Shown: positions 11,959 to 25,545, numbered from the stretch's first letter. The stretch is DNA of 64,000 bases from Echinostoma caproni (GCA_900618425.1 UZAN01039454.1:28891-92890), one strand, 5' to 3'. Numbers and translations are program-made. Notes: a model not told the origin generated them from the sequence alone.

Positions 11959-12568
11959 GCGCAACTTGATCCGCGTTTCACAAAATCGTCTTACAGAAAC
12001 CCCGCAAAATCCAACCCGACGGAGGCCAACACAACTGCTTGTACGACCCCGTGAAACACTCGAACGCGTTCGAGCTCGATTGGCACAGCGAGCTCTTCGC
12101 ACGGAGTTGCGAACGGGCGACGAGCCGCATCACAATCGTGTGAGGCATCGTCATCCACTGATTCTTCGAACTACACTGCGACCCAATTGGTCTACACAGC
12201 TGGGACCCGCGTTAATAGGTGCATCCCAGTTTTCCCCTGGTTTACACCCAGAATCTGTTTGTACATCCCCGGGTACTAGTAGTACTGCCCTCCTCGGTAT
12301 AGGGCAACCTGTTTTGAATGAAACAGGCCCATTTTCTGATCCAACTCATAACACCACGTCGACTTCGAACACGAACAATAATTGTGATGAGGGCACGTTT
12401 GAGAACAAGTGTGCTGAACACGATCAGTCATCCTCGATCGTGTTGCAAGTCTCCGAGCCAATATCTGATGCAACACATCAGCATTACTCTCATTTCGATT
12501 TTGGATCGATGAGTGCGTGCTGTTGTGGTACAGCTTGTTGTGCCATTTATTTTGACGACCATGAATAA
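11959..12568 (+). CDS. Exon C: probable terminal exon, Arg-rich helix and Cys-rich C-terminus
   Basis: A 600-nt frame ends at TAA 12566-12568. An in-frame TGA at 11954-11956 means the exon must start after it; GGTGAAG|GCGC gives a start at 11959 needing two bases from upstream. The stronger acceptor TTACATGTAG (ends 11947) would instead open a frame that stops after 34 codons. The long frame has even codon use. It encodes an Arg-rich helix (RETLERVRARLAQRALRTEL), then a Thr/Ser/Asn-rich linker, then a Cys cluster at the very end (SACCCGTACCAIYFDDHE). A terminal CCCG..CC cluster could be a lipidation or metal-binding site, but this is speculation. A 159-codon minus-strand frame overlaps its second half and looks less protein-like. 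Confidence 0.55.
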
Positions 12569-15500
12569 CAGACACATATAATTGACAAAATGTGATAAAG
12601 AAGAAACCCGGTGCATGATTCATTTGCTCCCACGACATGATTTGACAAAGTCGCATCATATCTCTCTCACCGGTTTTTGTCCCGCGAGTACATAATACAA
12701 TTTGGCTCCCTTGTGTGAAATGTCTCTGTGATGTCTTTGACCTGTAACAAAGCAATGCATTTTATGATTATTTACTTACTAATCGGAATTTGGCTCAGCA
12801 GTATTCACTGGACTCTTCAACATGACTCTTCAAATGAAAAGCTCCTCATTTTTGTTGGTGATTTGTTTTTTTCGTCTCATATAACTTTATCAACACCGAT
12901 AAATCTGCATTGGCTTCACCACAACATTTTCCACGGGAGTGAATACGCAAAAACAATTTGATAAACTGTAACACGTTTTCTGTCATTGATTTGGTGCCAT
13001 TTATGGCCCCTTAAAATGGGACTTCTTTTGCTGTGTATTTGGTGCTTATGATAAAATGTATTTTTGATTTCAGAATTTCCTTTCATCTTTTGAACGACGA
13101 TAAAACAAAATTAGATGAAATCACTGCCAGGATCGGGGGTAGCAATTATAATTTTTTAGTGCTTAATACACGCAGACATTGATCTGTTTCTGTCACCAGC
13201 GGTAGCTACATGGCTACAGTCATTAGCAGTTTAAACGAGGCAGACTAGAAAATGGAATTACTGAACACATCATCTATTCTGAATGTTTCTACGTTTGCGC
13301 GTGACTTACGACTAGCTGTCTTTTGGCTTCCCATTTGCGTAAAGAAGATTACCATGTTGACAACAATGTGATGATGAAAACAAAGTTCAGAATACTATGC
13401 TCGTAAATATATTGATGAGGTACACGAGCGTTCCTGTATACAACACCCAGTTATGTCTGTGTTTCTAACCGGTACCCTAATCCCGAAGTCCTCATTCAGG
13501 AAGCCTGACACACGGCCGACGTTTCTTTCAGCCTAGGGAAGAAAAAAGTGACCAATATTTTATCAAAACTGTATATTATGGAATGAAACAATTTCCATTG
13601 TTTGGCTGCACTCAGATTCGGATTCCAAGGGTTTCAATTTGTCTACCGGTGCGACTTCATCAATTGTTTCTTTTCAACGAAAGTGAAGGTGTTGGCCAAC
13701 CAAATCATTGCGCACGATGGTTAGGTTTCGTTTCATATATCATGCCAACTTAAGTGTTAAACTAATAAAGAAAATACTAATAATAAGTGAAAGACTGTTT
13801 AGAAAAATAATCCGTTTCAGTAATTGAAAGGTGGACGTGAAAAAGCCAACATTGGTCCTCGTATCATTTTGTGCTTCTCTACGGTGTTACCCAGGTCTTC
13901 AGTGATCGGTTGAGACTCCATATTACCGATTTTATTTCTCAAGTCTTTATCTTTTCACCTAGATCATCGTCTGACCAATGATTATTTTTTCTTACCTCGT
14001 CCGGCCTTTTCGACAGGTTTTGTGGGCAATGCGCAGACATTAAAGTTTGAACACCAATAATAAGCATTGATCCTCTATGGGTTGCTGTCATGTCTCCCTA
14101 CTGGCCGGGCTGCTCCGGTTTAAAGTCAATATTGAGAAGTTGATTGATGTGACCACACCGTACCGTGCGCGTACCAAGACTTCTTCTGAGGTCAGACTGG
14201 CAAAGAAGCGGTTACCGTACTGTAAAAGCAAGCAACCCTTCCAGGGTGCCAAATAAAGCCAAATTGCTACTGAAAGTATCCATTCGACAAGCATGTGTAA
14301 TTACTTATGTTTTGAGAGAGCACCGATTCTTCTACACTAGCATANTAGTGACAGCCGTTACTAGGAATTATATCCACAATTAAGTTGAAAATTAAAAAGA
14401 AAATAAGATAGCCCTGACCAAAATTCAAGCTCTGAAACCAGCCGTTGATAACAAATAAAAAGTGTTACATTTAGCTCTAATTAATCTACTGACATTGTCT
14501 GTCATAGTTAGCCATTGTATACCACACCTGGTGAACACGAACAGACAAGCTTCCGGAACTCAACACGAATTGATAGTAACACAGGTGATTCATGTTGAGA
14601 AGTCACCCTGGGGGCGGGGTGTCAGTTGGAGAAAACCGTTATATAACTTTATGTACGTCATGTGAGCGAAATAGTGCAAAGCGGCACAGAAATTCTATAA
14701 ACATGTAGGGAGACTTCACGCAAAATTGTCTGACAATACAGTCGATCGTTTCACGGAGCGACGGCCAGTCTACTTAGCGGAAGCAGGTCGATGTATAATG
14801 TAAATATAATGTAAATGTCTTTTTACTTCCGTTTTGATCAATTGAATATACAACATTCAGGAAGGAAGGCCGTGGCCATACAAAGACCACCTAGGAAGAC
14901 GGGTCGTGGTGGAGCGGTTTGAACCCAGGATCGTCTGAGCTCGATCATTTGTGCTCGATTACAACCATAGTATCTAAGTTCCCTACTTAAGATTTGTTTA
15001 TCTTAAATTAAAATCATGGGTTGTGAGAATTTGTTCCTATACAATGACCCTTCGGAATTAGTGGTAGATTGAATGACACTGATTTGTAACGGACTGCACG
15101 GTTGGCCAAGCACCACACTTTACTATTTGGTGCATTCTTATGATGTCATGGAGAGGTAAAACTGAATGTCTATTTGATTCTCAATGCATTGGGAATTAAG
15201 TTTTCGAATTTAAAATAAAAATCGATCAGAGTCCCGTTTTAATTTGTTCGGAATCGAACCCGTTAGCAGATAGATTACGCGACAAAGCCTGTAGTTTTCC
15301 CTCCTCGCCTCCCCTCTCTCGGATGAATTCATTTCATAATCCATAATGAGGGAATAGGATTCTACTCACTGATGTCCAACATCAACTATTTGTGCGAAGT
15401 TCACTAGAGTGGGGAAAATATTCCAGTGTCTGAACTCATTGGATACAATAAAATGTCTAAAAATTAAATTTCGCTCCCATCATGATTGTTGAGTTTGAAA

Positions 15501-17077
15501 CGACAATGAAAAACAATGACAAATACTCATTGCCACATTGGAAGCAATTTAATAAGTTTTGCATGTCACATTAGCTCGCTCGAATCTACCAGCATCTCAA
15601 GACAGTGCCTGTCATTATGTCTGTTACGGGTTGTAAAAATTTGATGCTCGGTTTTACCACAAGTTTGGAACTACTTCCAGGATATTCATTCAGAGTTCGC
15701 TTCACTCACTGATGTTTTCCTGCGATAAAGGTATCAAGAATGTTTTATACAGTGTCTTGCAACACCATCGATCCAGGAGAAACCGTAGCAACGCATAAAG
15801 AAAAGAAAGCACTATTTATCTGTTCGTTTTTCAAAACAGATCCAATAACAAAGTTATTAAAAGAAAAGCTGTCAACTTTGATAAAGAATTCTGTACAGTC
15901 AATTCATTATTTATTATAATACAATTTCACACGGCGATACTACGTCTACTACGTCTAGCTAGCTACTGTGTTCAACTTAAAAACGAAGTCCAGTGTTTAC
16001 AATCTCGTTTCACGTCTACTTGTTTACTTGTTTCATGCAATTGGCCCAAAAGATAGTCATAAAAGCACCATTCTGTCGAACTTCACCCCACAAAATCCTT
16101 CATCCTAAATAGGTAATTCATTCAAAAATTACTTCTGTTTGTGTAGGGAAAAATCATTTCATGCCGATTGAACAGAAGTTGTGGTAGGCCCGATCTCATC
16201 AGTGACGTACAATTAACAATGCGGGAATGGCTCCATGGGGTTCCCATTAAAACCTATTGGTGGTTTCATCTGAAGTTTTGACGGATTTCCTTACTACTTT
16301 GACAGATTCACTTGAAGCTGAATAGGTATAAGAAAGTCAGAATGAATATTCTGACATCCAAACCATCATTTGAATTCTGTTTTAGATTAATCGCTCATAC
16401 CATTTGATAACAATATTTCATTGTTTGTAGCGCTTTAAATCTGGTTTTCATCTATTTTGGCAAGAAAATAGATGAATTTGCGTTGTTAATGAAAAATGAG
16501 GTCGGAAACTTAGATTGAATGCTTAATTAGTTAATAATACTTCACCTGATTCATATCAGACAGTTCTGGTTTACTGTCATTTCAGCGAACACCATTTTCG
16601 ACGCTCCATCGGTCATCGGCGACCAGATACACAACACGCATCTACCTGCAAATCCTGGCAAATACATCTCGAAACTTGGAGCTAGAAACCGATTCCGTTC
16701 AGTCCTGATATAACGTTGCTTATTAGCGAAACTTGAAACAGAGACAGAAGACATGTAAACTGGATTAATAATTTACGACAAACTAGTAGATCTTACATTG
16801 TTCAACCTTTATTTTTTATCTCTCAGCAATACACTCTGTATGATAAAATAAATCATTTTTCAGAGGGTTCGGATACGGTATTACAGAGATCTTGAGATTT
16901 TTAGACGTAGGGATATTCATCTCGTTGCGCTGTATTGCAGATAAAATAACTGTATCTGGCTCCTTTTGCTATCGAAAATCTGTTCGTCAATGCCTAGGCT
17001 GGGAATGAAGTGACTCGACGTGCTTTGTTCACACTTGTGAACACGATAGCATTTGAATGCCTCAAATATTGCGACAT
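12569..17077. other. Gene desert, left part
   Basis: No exon is supported on either strand. The segment about 14080-14340 has locally different composition and overlapping open frames on both strands, which suggests a repeat remnant. A B-box-like GGTTTGAACCCAGG occurs near 14919. A single N is at 14345. Confidence 0.5.
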
Positions 17078-17532
17078 NNNNNNNNNNNNNNNNNNNNNNN
17101 NNNNNNNNNNNNNNNNNNNNNNNNNNNNNNNNNNNNNNNNNNNNNNNNNNNNNNNNNNNNNNNNNNNNNNNNNNNNNNNNNNNNNNNNNNNNNNNNNNNN
17201 NNNNNNNNNNNNNNNNNNNNNNNNNNNNNNNNNNNNNNNNNNNNNNNNNNNNNNNNNNNNNNNNNNNNNNNNNNNNNNNNNNNNNNNNNNNNNNNNNNNN
17301 NNNNNNNNNNNNNNNNNNNNNNNNNNNNNNNNNNNNNNNNNNNNNNNNNNNNNNNNNNNNNNNNNNNNNNNNNNNNNNNNNNNNNNNNNNNNNNNNNNNN
17401 NNNNNNNNNNNNNNNNNNNNNNNNNNNNNNNNNNNNNNNNNNNNNNNNNNNNNNNNNNNNNNNNNNNNNNNNNNNNNNNNNNNNNNNNNNNNNNNNNNNN
17501 NNNNNNNNNNNNNNNNNNNNNNNNNNNNNNNN
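17078..17532. other. Assembly gap 1 (455 N)
   Basis: This is a run of N. Any reading frame drawn across it is meaningless. Confidence 0.99.
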
Positions 17533-20500
17533 GTGCATCATCCATGTTGTTATAGAAACAAGGGCTACTGGTAGTCGTATGTTTCTGTCAATTTCTTAAC
17601 GTTACTCGTTTTGCTCAATGCTCTGTATGTGGTTCTCCACCCAAAGGAACGTGCGGCTATTTTTGAGCCTCATTCATGAAGCAGTTAGTCTTGTCTTGTT
17701 CCTCATTTCCTCTAGGCATCTCAGAAAGTGCNTTGTCTTACCACCTTGTCACCCCCCCCCTGGAAGGATTATCTTTCCAGAAGCGCTGCCGGATAAAAGC
17801 ATACTCAAACAAATATTCTAAAAACTTTCTTCAGATAGTGCATTTTACGACAATGCAGATTTATTCATAATAAAGATTTTGTCCATAGCGTTGCTCAGCA
17901 TCAATGTTTGGAAAATTTTCGCCATTTCTCACTAATTTTAAATAAATATTGAACCAAGCCTAGACATCCATTTTATGATTTTCCATCAGGAATCATCACT
18001 AATGAATGATTGGCAAATATTGTGACCAGTTGCGAAAAACGCTAAAGTGTTTTGCGATACTACTCGATATGACTGACAACATTTTACAAATTTCCAGCTT
18101 CCTCAAATTCAACCGAATAACTGAGGGTGGTGGAAGAATCGGGAATCGTACAGTTGCCGCAATAACTAACTGGATTCAGTAATTGGTGTTAGGGTCAGCC
18201 GATTAACTATGCTCTCATTATGGACTTATGTCCGCCACTCAGGTCCCACTACAGGAAGCGTAGTACGTGCGAATATTCGATGACAGACGTCGGTCAAAGC
18301 CCGAATGGGTGGTATTCGTCAGTGTGAGATTGTTTCATGACGAACGACTTTCTGGAGGGTGATGAGGATGAGAGTTTTCAAATGTAGGCTAGCATTGAGA
18401 AGCATAGAGTTAGTTCTGGAAAGAATGGTAACATTTTAGAACACGCTACTTTATTTGGTGCTATATTTAACAGGCTTGATTGCAAACAGGATGATGTAGA
18501 CAAAATCACCATTATGGTTTTAACTACATTCAGATGAAACGTAAACATCCCGTGCTTATGATCAGTCTATTCTTTACGCACTTCACCTACATTATGGTAC
18601 TCCACATGATCCATTCACCAAGTGATGAGTTGCCATTTCACTGAAATTCGTTTTCATTCGATATGTGTTGCAAGTCATTTCTGGCATGCGGATGTTTCTC
18701 GCTACACTGAAAGCTACGTGCTACTCATCCCTGACCGAAACAGCATTATCAAAGGGCATGTGTACTACACACTTATAGACGGTCAGAAAAAGTGACTTGT
18801 AAATGTTGAAAAAGCAGAAAATAATGAAACACGAATGATTGGTGTTTGGTCACACTGACCTTATCAATGAAATTCTAACTTCGTCACATCGCTTTGAATG
18901 GATGACCTCAAGCAACCATCCGTTCTGCGAATAAACAGCCAGCCATTGTCAACGGATAATCAATCAATCAGAATGCATAAAGTTCTTCTGCAATGTACTT
19001 TGCAACACTTGAATTTCTCCCTTCAAAGAAACAAATCGACTTTTTGGATGTCAGAAAATCTTTCTTTTCGCTAGTTCAATCCTTGTGAATGGTGATTGTG
19101 GAACAAGTTACCCAGCGCATGACGTGAACCAGCAGGCAAGTTTCCACCGTTCAGTATTCGCAAAGGCTTAGTGCATACGTTCTCTGATGAAAAGGTATTG
19201 TTATCTGGTTCATGTTAATTGTAGGGTGATCAGAGATTCACAGATTTATATGAAAAGTTGAATGTTTGGAACACATCTTTATTATGTGATAAATTTTACC
19301 TCAATGATACATACTTTGTGAGTGGTAATACAATAGACCAGTTAATCTCATTGTGTCTTTACCAGTGTTCACCTAATTCGATAATTGCTCTTCATTATCA
19401 TCAATATCGTACGGGGTCTTGATGCCAGTATAATAGCGTGAATTACTCCAGATGTGACTCAGTGAATTGTCCCTCTTACTATGGATGTGCACGGATCTAA
19501 CGGATTCTAACCTAAACTGAAACATTCCAATCATTTTGCAAATTGTTGTTTAGATAAAAACAGCCGCGTTTCTTTGAAAGCATTTAAACATTGTGTAATC
19601 AAACGTTTACTTTGAAGGATTGTTTTGGGTGGAGCGGTCACGTGCCAAACCTATTGAATGCGGTCAAAGGGGAATATACTTTTAAAACCCGCACAACATT
19701 TTTTCAACAAAAACACCAATATATATGTCATAGAAAATTTGTTTGAAATGAACCCGTATTGTATATTAAATGTGTGTTACACGACGTGATATTCTATTGT
19801 TGCTGAACACCACCGGTTCGTTTCACATGAATTACTCTTTGACATCTTAGAAGTAATTTGTGTTGAATATCCTCATGTAATGTGTACGTGAACTCACAGA
19901 CACTGAGTCCCGACACATACAAAAATAGTATAATACGTTAAGAGTCCTAACAATGATGAAATAACTGTTTAGTGTTATTCGTCATTTCTGAAAAAGTTCT
20001 ATCTCGCGAGGTGGTTTTCTTTCCTCACGAAGAGAAGCAAGAGATACAACATTCGGGCCATTTGCAAAATGACTGAATTCATTAAACATCAAACTTCGTG
20101 TTAGTGCTTGCGTTACACAGATGTTCTGAGGACGCAAAAACTAGGCATCCAGTGTTATACATCTAGGGGGTCCAAAATGATTACTTTGTATAAACTGTGT
20201 ATGAACGGTGGAGTGTTTCTTATGCAAACCCGAAGTGAGTACTTTTACATGCTTGTAAAACAGCTGAAGGTCGCGAATAATTGAGCGTTTCAAACAATAT
20301 CCATGAAAACGATAAATTTATTAACTAGTAGCACCGTAATTTGGTAAACAAACAGTCCCTTTATCATTGACTATAAGCTTTATGTATGGAATAAGTCAGC
20401 AGTCCCTTAATGTATGTAACACTGGAAGTATCTGATTCACATTTCCGACACAAACAATACACACAAACGAACGTCTTAAAAATCGGCTCACACCGACGGT

Positions 20501-23079
20501 GACAATAGATTTGATAACAATTGCATCTAAGAGTTTGCTTCAAAACCATTGAGAAACTGGCAAGGATAACAGCGAAGGAGTAATCCGTATGAACCTGGTG
20601 AGTTGATTACATTCCAATCGATTAACGCTTGTTACTTAAATATTCCATCACTCTCAGCATAAGGAGATTTCTGGAACCATTCTTAGCAAGACAGATTTCG
20701 GAGAACGATCGTTTTATTCCTCACTTCCTAACCGAATGTAATTTAGATATATATTTTTACGAACCCGTTTTATATTGGTAGAAGGTATTTTTAAACCATT
20801 CATTCATTCATTCACTCATTGTAAAACAGGGATATAATTATCTGTATTTATATGCATTTTCTACAAGGATGCGTCAAAAAACATTCTAGCCGAAACGAAC
20901 AGTCGGCCAGTTATTCACCAAAACGTCATGTGTGAGGCTCCTATATGTTAACCAAAATATCAATATAAATATTGTTTGCGTCTATCGAAAGTCACACGTG
21001 CACTTAACCGAGGTGAGATAAAAAGAAATTTAGTTTGTGGGGATTTCGTGTTTGTTGTTCACGTATATGCGTGCTTGAATACCAAATCAGCGGCGTAGCC
21101 GTGGCAACTTCAGTTGTTTTGAACTTCCAAATGAAAGAAGCAGCACTGGTTGTCACTCGTGACTATCTCATTTAACTGTGGAGTGGATTGACAGAACCTG
21201 GTTGTTCGTAGTTGGACTCAGATATAGCGCGATCTCTCTGAAATATCAACCAGTGTAATTTGTGGCCATCGAATCATTTCGCCTTCAGATACAGAAACTT
21301 GCCCCCAATACAAATGTGAGTTACCACATTTTTAAATTTATCCAACGAAATACGGATGCGGTATATTAGGTTAATGTACAGTTTGACCTCATTTTATTCC
21401 CAAAGTGCATTTTCATAGATTGTTTCATTTCATTTTGAAATCATAACCGTTTATGTGTGTACAACGAAACAGCAATTGCATGGAGTCTGTCGACAAGTTA
21501 ATGCAATACACTTATATTTGATTACATTGACACACAGTGATTAATGTAAATGGCAATATTTTAAGCAACTTTGTTGAATATTATATTTCAAACCTAAGTG
21601 GTACAAATGAAGATCAGTGGCAAGTAGGTCGGAGTTTGTTGTGGTATAAATTCATTTATTGCCCGTTGGATGAGGGTTCGGGAAGCGTGGGGGCGGGGGG
21701 GTGGGGGGACTATTTTGTTTCGGGGTTCACAATTATCCGAAAATATGACAAATGGAATCTAGTGGATGAATTCAGATCATCATTGGGCTCAGTAGATCAG
21801 TAAACCGAACTTCGCGGATCACTGCCAAACTCAAACGGGATAGTAAATTAGTATGGATCTTAAAGTTATCTGATCAATAATTCTGTTTTGAGGAATAGTA
21901 AGAGATAAAACAAACCACTTTGATCCACGCACACATGCAGATTATACAAGGTGAATGGGCATTCACCTTCAGTTGTTACAATGAAATTATGGCCATGTGT
22001 CTCCCAAGTGTTCTTAGTGCTGCTATATATTGCTCATTTACTTTCAAACGTTGTACTGGTTTATCATTTACTGTTGGATATTATTCGACATGCATATTAA
22101 AAAAGCATTTCAGAAAATAAGACGGTTGCCGTTAAAATAGATAGAATTTAGAACTGTGATCAAAACGTTCCTTGCCGTGAGGCAAGAACTAACAGGATTT
22201 CATAACAGCACTCGGTAGTTAACTTTCGCAGAAAAGTTTCTTCCGGGTATGTAAGATGCTACTGAGTCTGGCTCAGTATAATTGCATGAATAACCAAGTG
22301 GTTGCAAAACACAAAGCGATCCTTTCTTAAATGCCTCGTACACTAATACAGTATGGTAATTATGCAAATCTATTCATCAATGATTGAACATTTGCCTAAA
22401 TCTCTCCCACAGTTAGATGGTCCAATCATTGCGTGTGCTCAAATTATGCGTCTCATGTTAAAAGGGACTCTACGAAGACAATTTGACAATCTAGCAATGT
22501 GACTGGTCCTTTCAGTGAATAATTACCGGATCATTTGTTCGCAATGTAATGTAACTTCATTGATATTATCTCAGTGACGGCATTAAATAAACCTTGAGCA
22601 GTTGATATTTTTGAGCTGTAGGGAAGCAAATTATTTTCAAATGTCTAGTACTTTTCATGCCCTTTTATCAGTTGCTTTTGAAGCGGAGAAAGGCAGTTAT
22701 CTAAAATTCTAGATATCAAACTAAGAAATCAAATCCATTTACATTACAACGAACTGTTCGGGGGAAGATTAAGTGGGATGGACAATAATTTCACTTTTCT
22801 ATTTTTTAATTTCATTTCGTACACAGGGGTATTAGTATAATTCTGCTTCAGAGAGCGAGAAACATATGCTCCCAATCAGCTCTAAAAGACAGTCTGCATC
22901 GAATCGGGGTCCACCACTTCCCACAGCATAACTTCTTTTGATATCCACCAACACGGGTACTTTCTTTGGATAAATACAAGCACAACCGAGGGACCGATTT
23001 GGTTTCGTATATTGTCTACTGGTTCATTTAAAACTGCGGTGACGATTACTATTTTGTATGGTGATTGTGAAAAGTTCAG
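17533..23079. other. Gene desert, right part
   Basis: No exon is supported. The stretch 18100-18390 has a composition shift and may be repeat-derived. A 61-codon Cys-rich minus-strand frame at 20364-20549 lacks splice sites. A G-rich tract lies at 21689-21708. A single N is at 17732. Confidence 0.5.
21689..21708 (+). other. G-rich tract, G-quadruplex candidate
   Basis: Runs of 5, 7 and 6 G are separated by single C and T bases. The 7-G run can be split, so four G-triplets with one-base loops are available. It lies in otherwise AT-rich non-coding DNA with no visible gene nearby. Confidence 0.5.
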
Positions 23080-23161
23080 TAGCCTCGGTGGGATTTGAAC
23101 CCACACATGGACGCCGCCTACGTTTTGTACGTGCACGCTCTACTAGCTGAGCTACGAAGCA
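23080..23161 (-). tRNA. tRNA-like sequence, probable pseudogene or SINE head
   Basis: On the minus strand the acceptor arms TGCTTCG and CGAGGCT pair at six of seven positions. The D arm GCTC/GAGC pairs perfectly and the T arm GTGGG-TTCAAAT-CCCAC is perfect. Box A (TAGCTCAGCTAGTAGAGC) and box B (GGTTCAAATCC) are near-consensus for RNA polymerase III. The anticodon arm pairs poorly, and the region between the anticodon and T arms is about 9 nt too long for class I. The best-placed loop would read ACA. A functional tRNA is therefore doubtful; a tRNA pseudogene or the head of a SINE is more likely. Confidence 0.45.
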
Positions 23162-25064
23162 ACACTGATAGCACTGATCGCCGTACAAACTTCAAATCTG
23201 CCAAACAACAATTTGAACGATTACTGTTTTGGTCGAACAAATCAATCACGATCACGATCGAATTTGAGAACATTTCGTTTTTCATCGTCCTGCAGCTCAA
23301 TGCTTCATTATCATTTATTTAAAGACAATAGATTGCTTCCAATGGATATTAGTGTAGGAACTGCATCAACTATCGGTCTGGGTTGATCATGGTAATAGTA
23401 TTTTATCTCCTCTCAATGAGGTATAGCAGTGCACGATATATGGACACTTGAAAACGATTAAATAGGGCAATATTTCACGACTTCATATACAACACATTGA
23501 TAAATTATTTATTACTCCCGTTGGTGTGCTTGGTGGTTTCGGATGAACATTCACAAGGTTTGTCAGACTTGATATCGTGTATTGAGTATACAAGTTGTTG
23601 TATGATTATTGTATGATTATTAATGGGGTTGTGAATTGAACTGCTGTAATCATCCGGTAATCGTTTTGGTTTCGGCTGACCCTCATTCCAACTTCATCTT
23701 GTGGCATAACCATAAATTTAAATTGTTCACTAGTCATTCGGAAAGTAACAGATCCAAATGTTGTTCTTATTCGGACTCATTATAAGGGCATGTCAGATGA
23801 TCTATCTGGGTTTCGAAATATGGATTCCTATGGTGGGATAGGTTCTTAATACTACTATAGTCAAAAGTTTATTCTCCAGATATTTTTACTGAATGATTCC
23901 GGTGATAATTAGTCAGAGCGACAAAGGTGGTCACAGCACATGCCAATCATATTTATCGCAAACTGACTCCCCTGATCATTATCGATCATCCAAAGCTTAT
24001 ATCAAATAGTTGCCTATCACTTGAAGGGCAGCAGCAATCCACGAACGAGTGCCGATTTTGACCGTTTCATTGAACTTTCAATAAGAACTTCGTTGGCTCA
24101 CTCAGAATGTAAACAGACACAAAAATAGACACTATGATTGCATTTTCGAGAATGAATGTTTGGTTAATAATAACTGACATTTACTTTACTTTTCAGCTTC
24201 AACCTTTATTCGCTTTTATTGGCGATAAAGAATAGACGCAATTTACCATATTGTATTATTCGTCGAATAATGCATTCACACATATACGTCAGTTCATCCA
24301 CTAGACCATTCAGTCAATTACCACTACAAAACATGGAGTACGACGCTCTTGTTTCAACTTATCAGCCCATCAGGGGTTCAAACTTGTATTGGATTTGTAT
24401 TATTTGTATTACAAATGATTTGTGCAGGCAGCTGTGCCAAATTAACAAATTAAATTAAATATTATGTACAACGTTGATAAAACCCAAAGAGGTGTTCCTC
24501 TTTGAAGGTTCTCCGTGCCGGTGAGAATGCAAGCCATATAGGGAACCGTTGAGTTGCACGAAATGTTTATGCGGAAGGGTAGGCAGCGAAGCATTCAATC
24601 TGGTTGTAGCCTGGGAAATGCAAGCAGATTAATCGGGATTCAGCCGATGAGTGAAGTTCTCACATGGAATGATAAGACAATCACACGATTATAGTGTTTA
24701 AAGGAATAAGGAAAACACGACTGCTTAGTCCTAAATCGCGAAGGAGTAATGAAATACTTTCTAAATGATCCCAGAGAAAAACGGGCGATCAATAAAGTAT
24801 GACAGGAGAAATGTAGTAATAAACAAAAGAAAATATAGTTTTATGCTTCCCTCGAAATTGTCGTATCTTGCGTATTCGGACACCTCACATTAAAAGCTAG
24901 TTTGTTTGCTCTACCACATTGCCAAGAAGCACACGATAGAACAATCCATTCATCTTGCTCATCTATCGTTCCGATAGACGCTGTGTACATTGTAAGCCCA
25001 AAACAGATCAGAAGGAGAAAACGGGATCAGGTATTCGTTCACAAAGGCGATATTGGAATAATGT
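23162..25064. other. Non-coding stretch
   Basis: No exon is seen. A perfect short hairpin (CAAAGAGG, loop TGTT, CCTCTTTG) lies at 24485-24504, and the 250 bp to its right look repeat-derived. Confidence 0.5.
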
Positions 25065-25499
25065 TGTGGTGATTCAGGCCTACGTGATGACGTTTACTCT
25101 GGAGCGGTGCGTTACAGTTTCTGGACACCTGCAATCCATCAAATTTCAAAGATGACGCGCGTACGGCTTCTGACTACACGCCATAGGCAGTCTATGCCAG
25201 CCAATCCGAGACAGTGCAGACAGAAGCAGAATCATGCAAGCAATACTGCAATATAATCAGTGGAAGCGTAGATAACCAATGATCTTCTTTTGTATATATT
25301 ATTTAATCGCCTTCATTTCTTCCAATAAACGAACTGCGAGCTACCATTTTTGTGGCTTTTCTGTGCGTCTCAGTCACGTGGGATATTGCGAGCTCGTGCC
25401 ATTGTGGTCCAGTGCTTCCGTAAACCAGTCCGTGATAGTCTATCCTAGATTCGTGTCCTGTGATTCCTATTACCTGGTTCATGTTTCAGATTCCGTGCG

Positions 25500-25535
<36 letters not shown>

Positions 25536-25545
25536 AATCCTTACA
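25065..25545 (+). repeat. LTR-like repeat, copy 1
   Basis: This block shares extended similarity, with small indels, with 55094-55574 in the same orientation. Both copies start TGTGGTGAT, end CCTT(A/T)CA, are 481 bp long and carry an AATAAA in the middle (CCAATAAACG here). They share blocks such as GACAGTGCAGACAGAAGCAG and CAGTCACGTGGGATATTGCG. TG...CA ends and an internal polyadenylation signal are what a solo LTR would show. No matching target duplication was found (AATGT left, AGGTG right), and no internal retrovirus-like genes are present. Another kind of dispersed repeat remains possible. Confidence 0.55.
25501..25535 (+). repeat. (ACT)n microsatellite
   Basis: About 11 ACT units sit near the 3' end of the LTR-like copy. 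The matching place in the other copy has only a short, impure ACT run, so the array expanded after the copies separated. Confidence 0.9.

Noticed and set aside
12276..12755. 159-codon minus-strand frame over exon C
   Set aside because: It is the antisense shadow of the more protein-like plus-strand exon and lacks splice support.
17010..17599. Long open frames across the first N run
   Set aside because: They exist only because N is read as any amino acid.
20364..20549. Cys-rich 61-codon minus-strand frame resembling a zinc finger
   Set aside because: Cys spacing fits no known finger and there is no splice site. TGT codons are common in AT-rich DNA.
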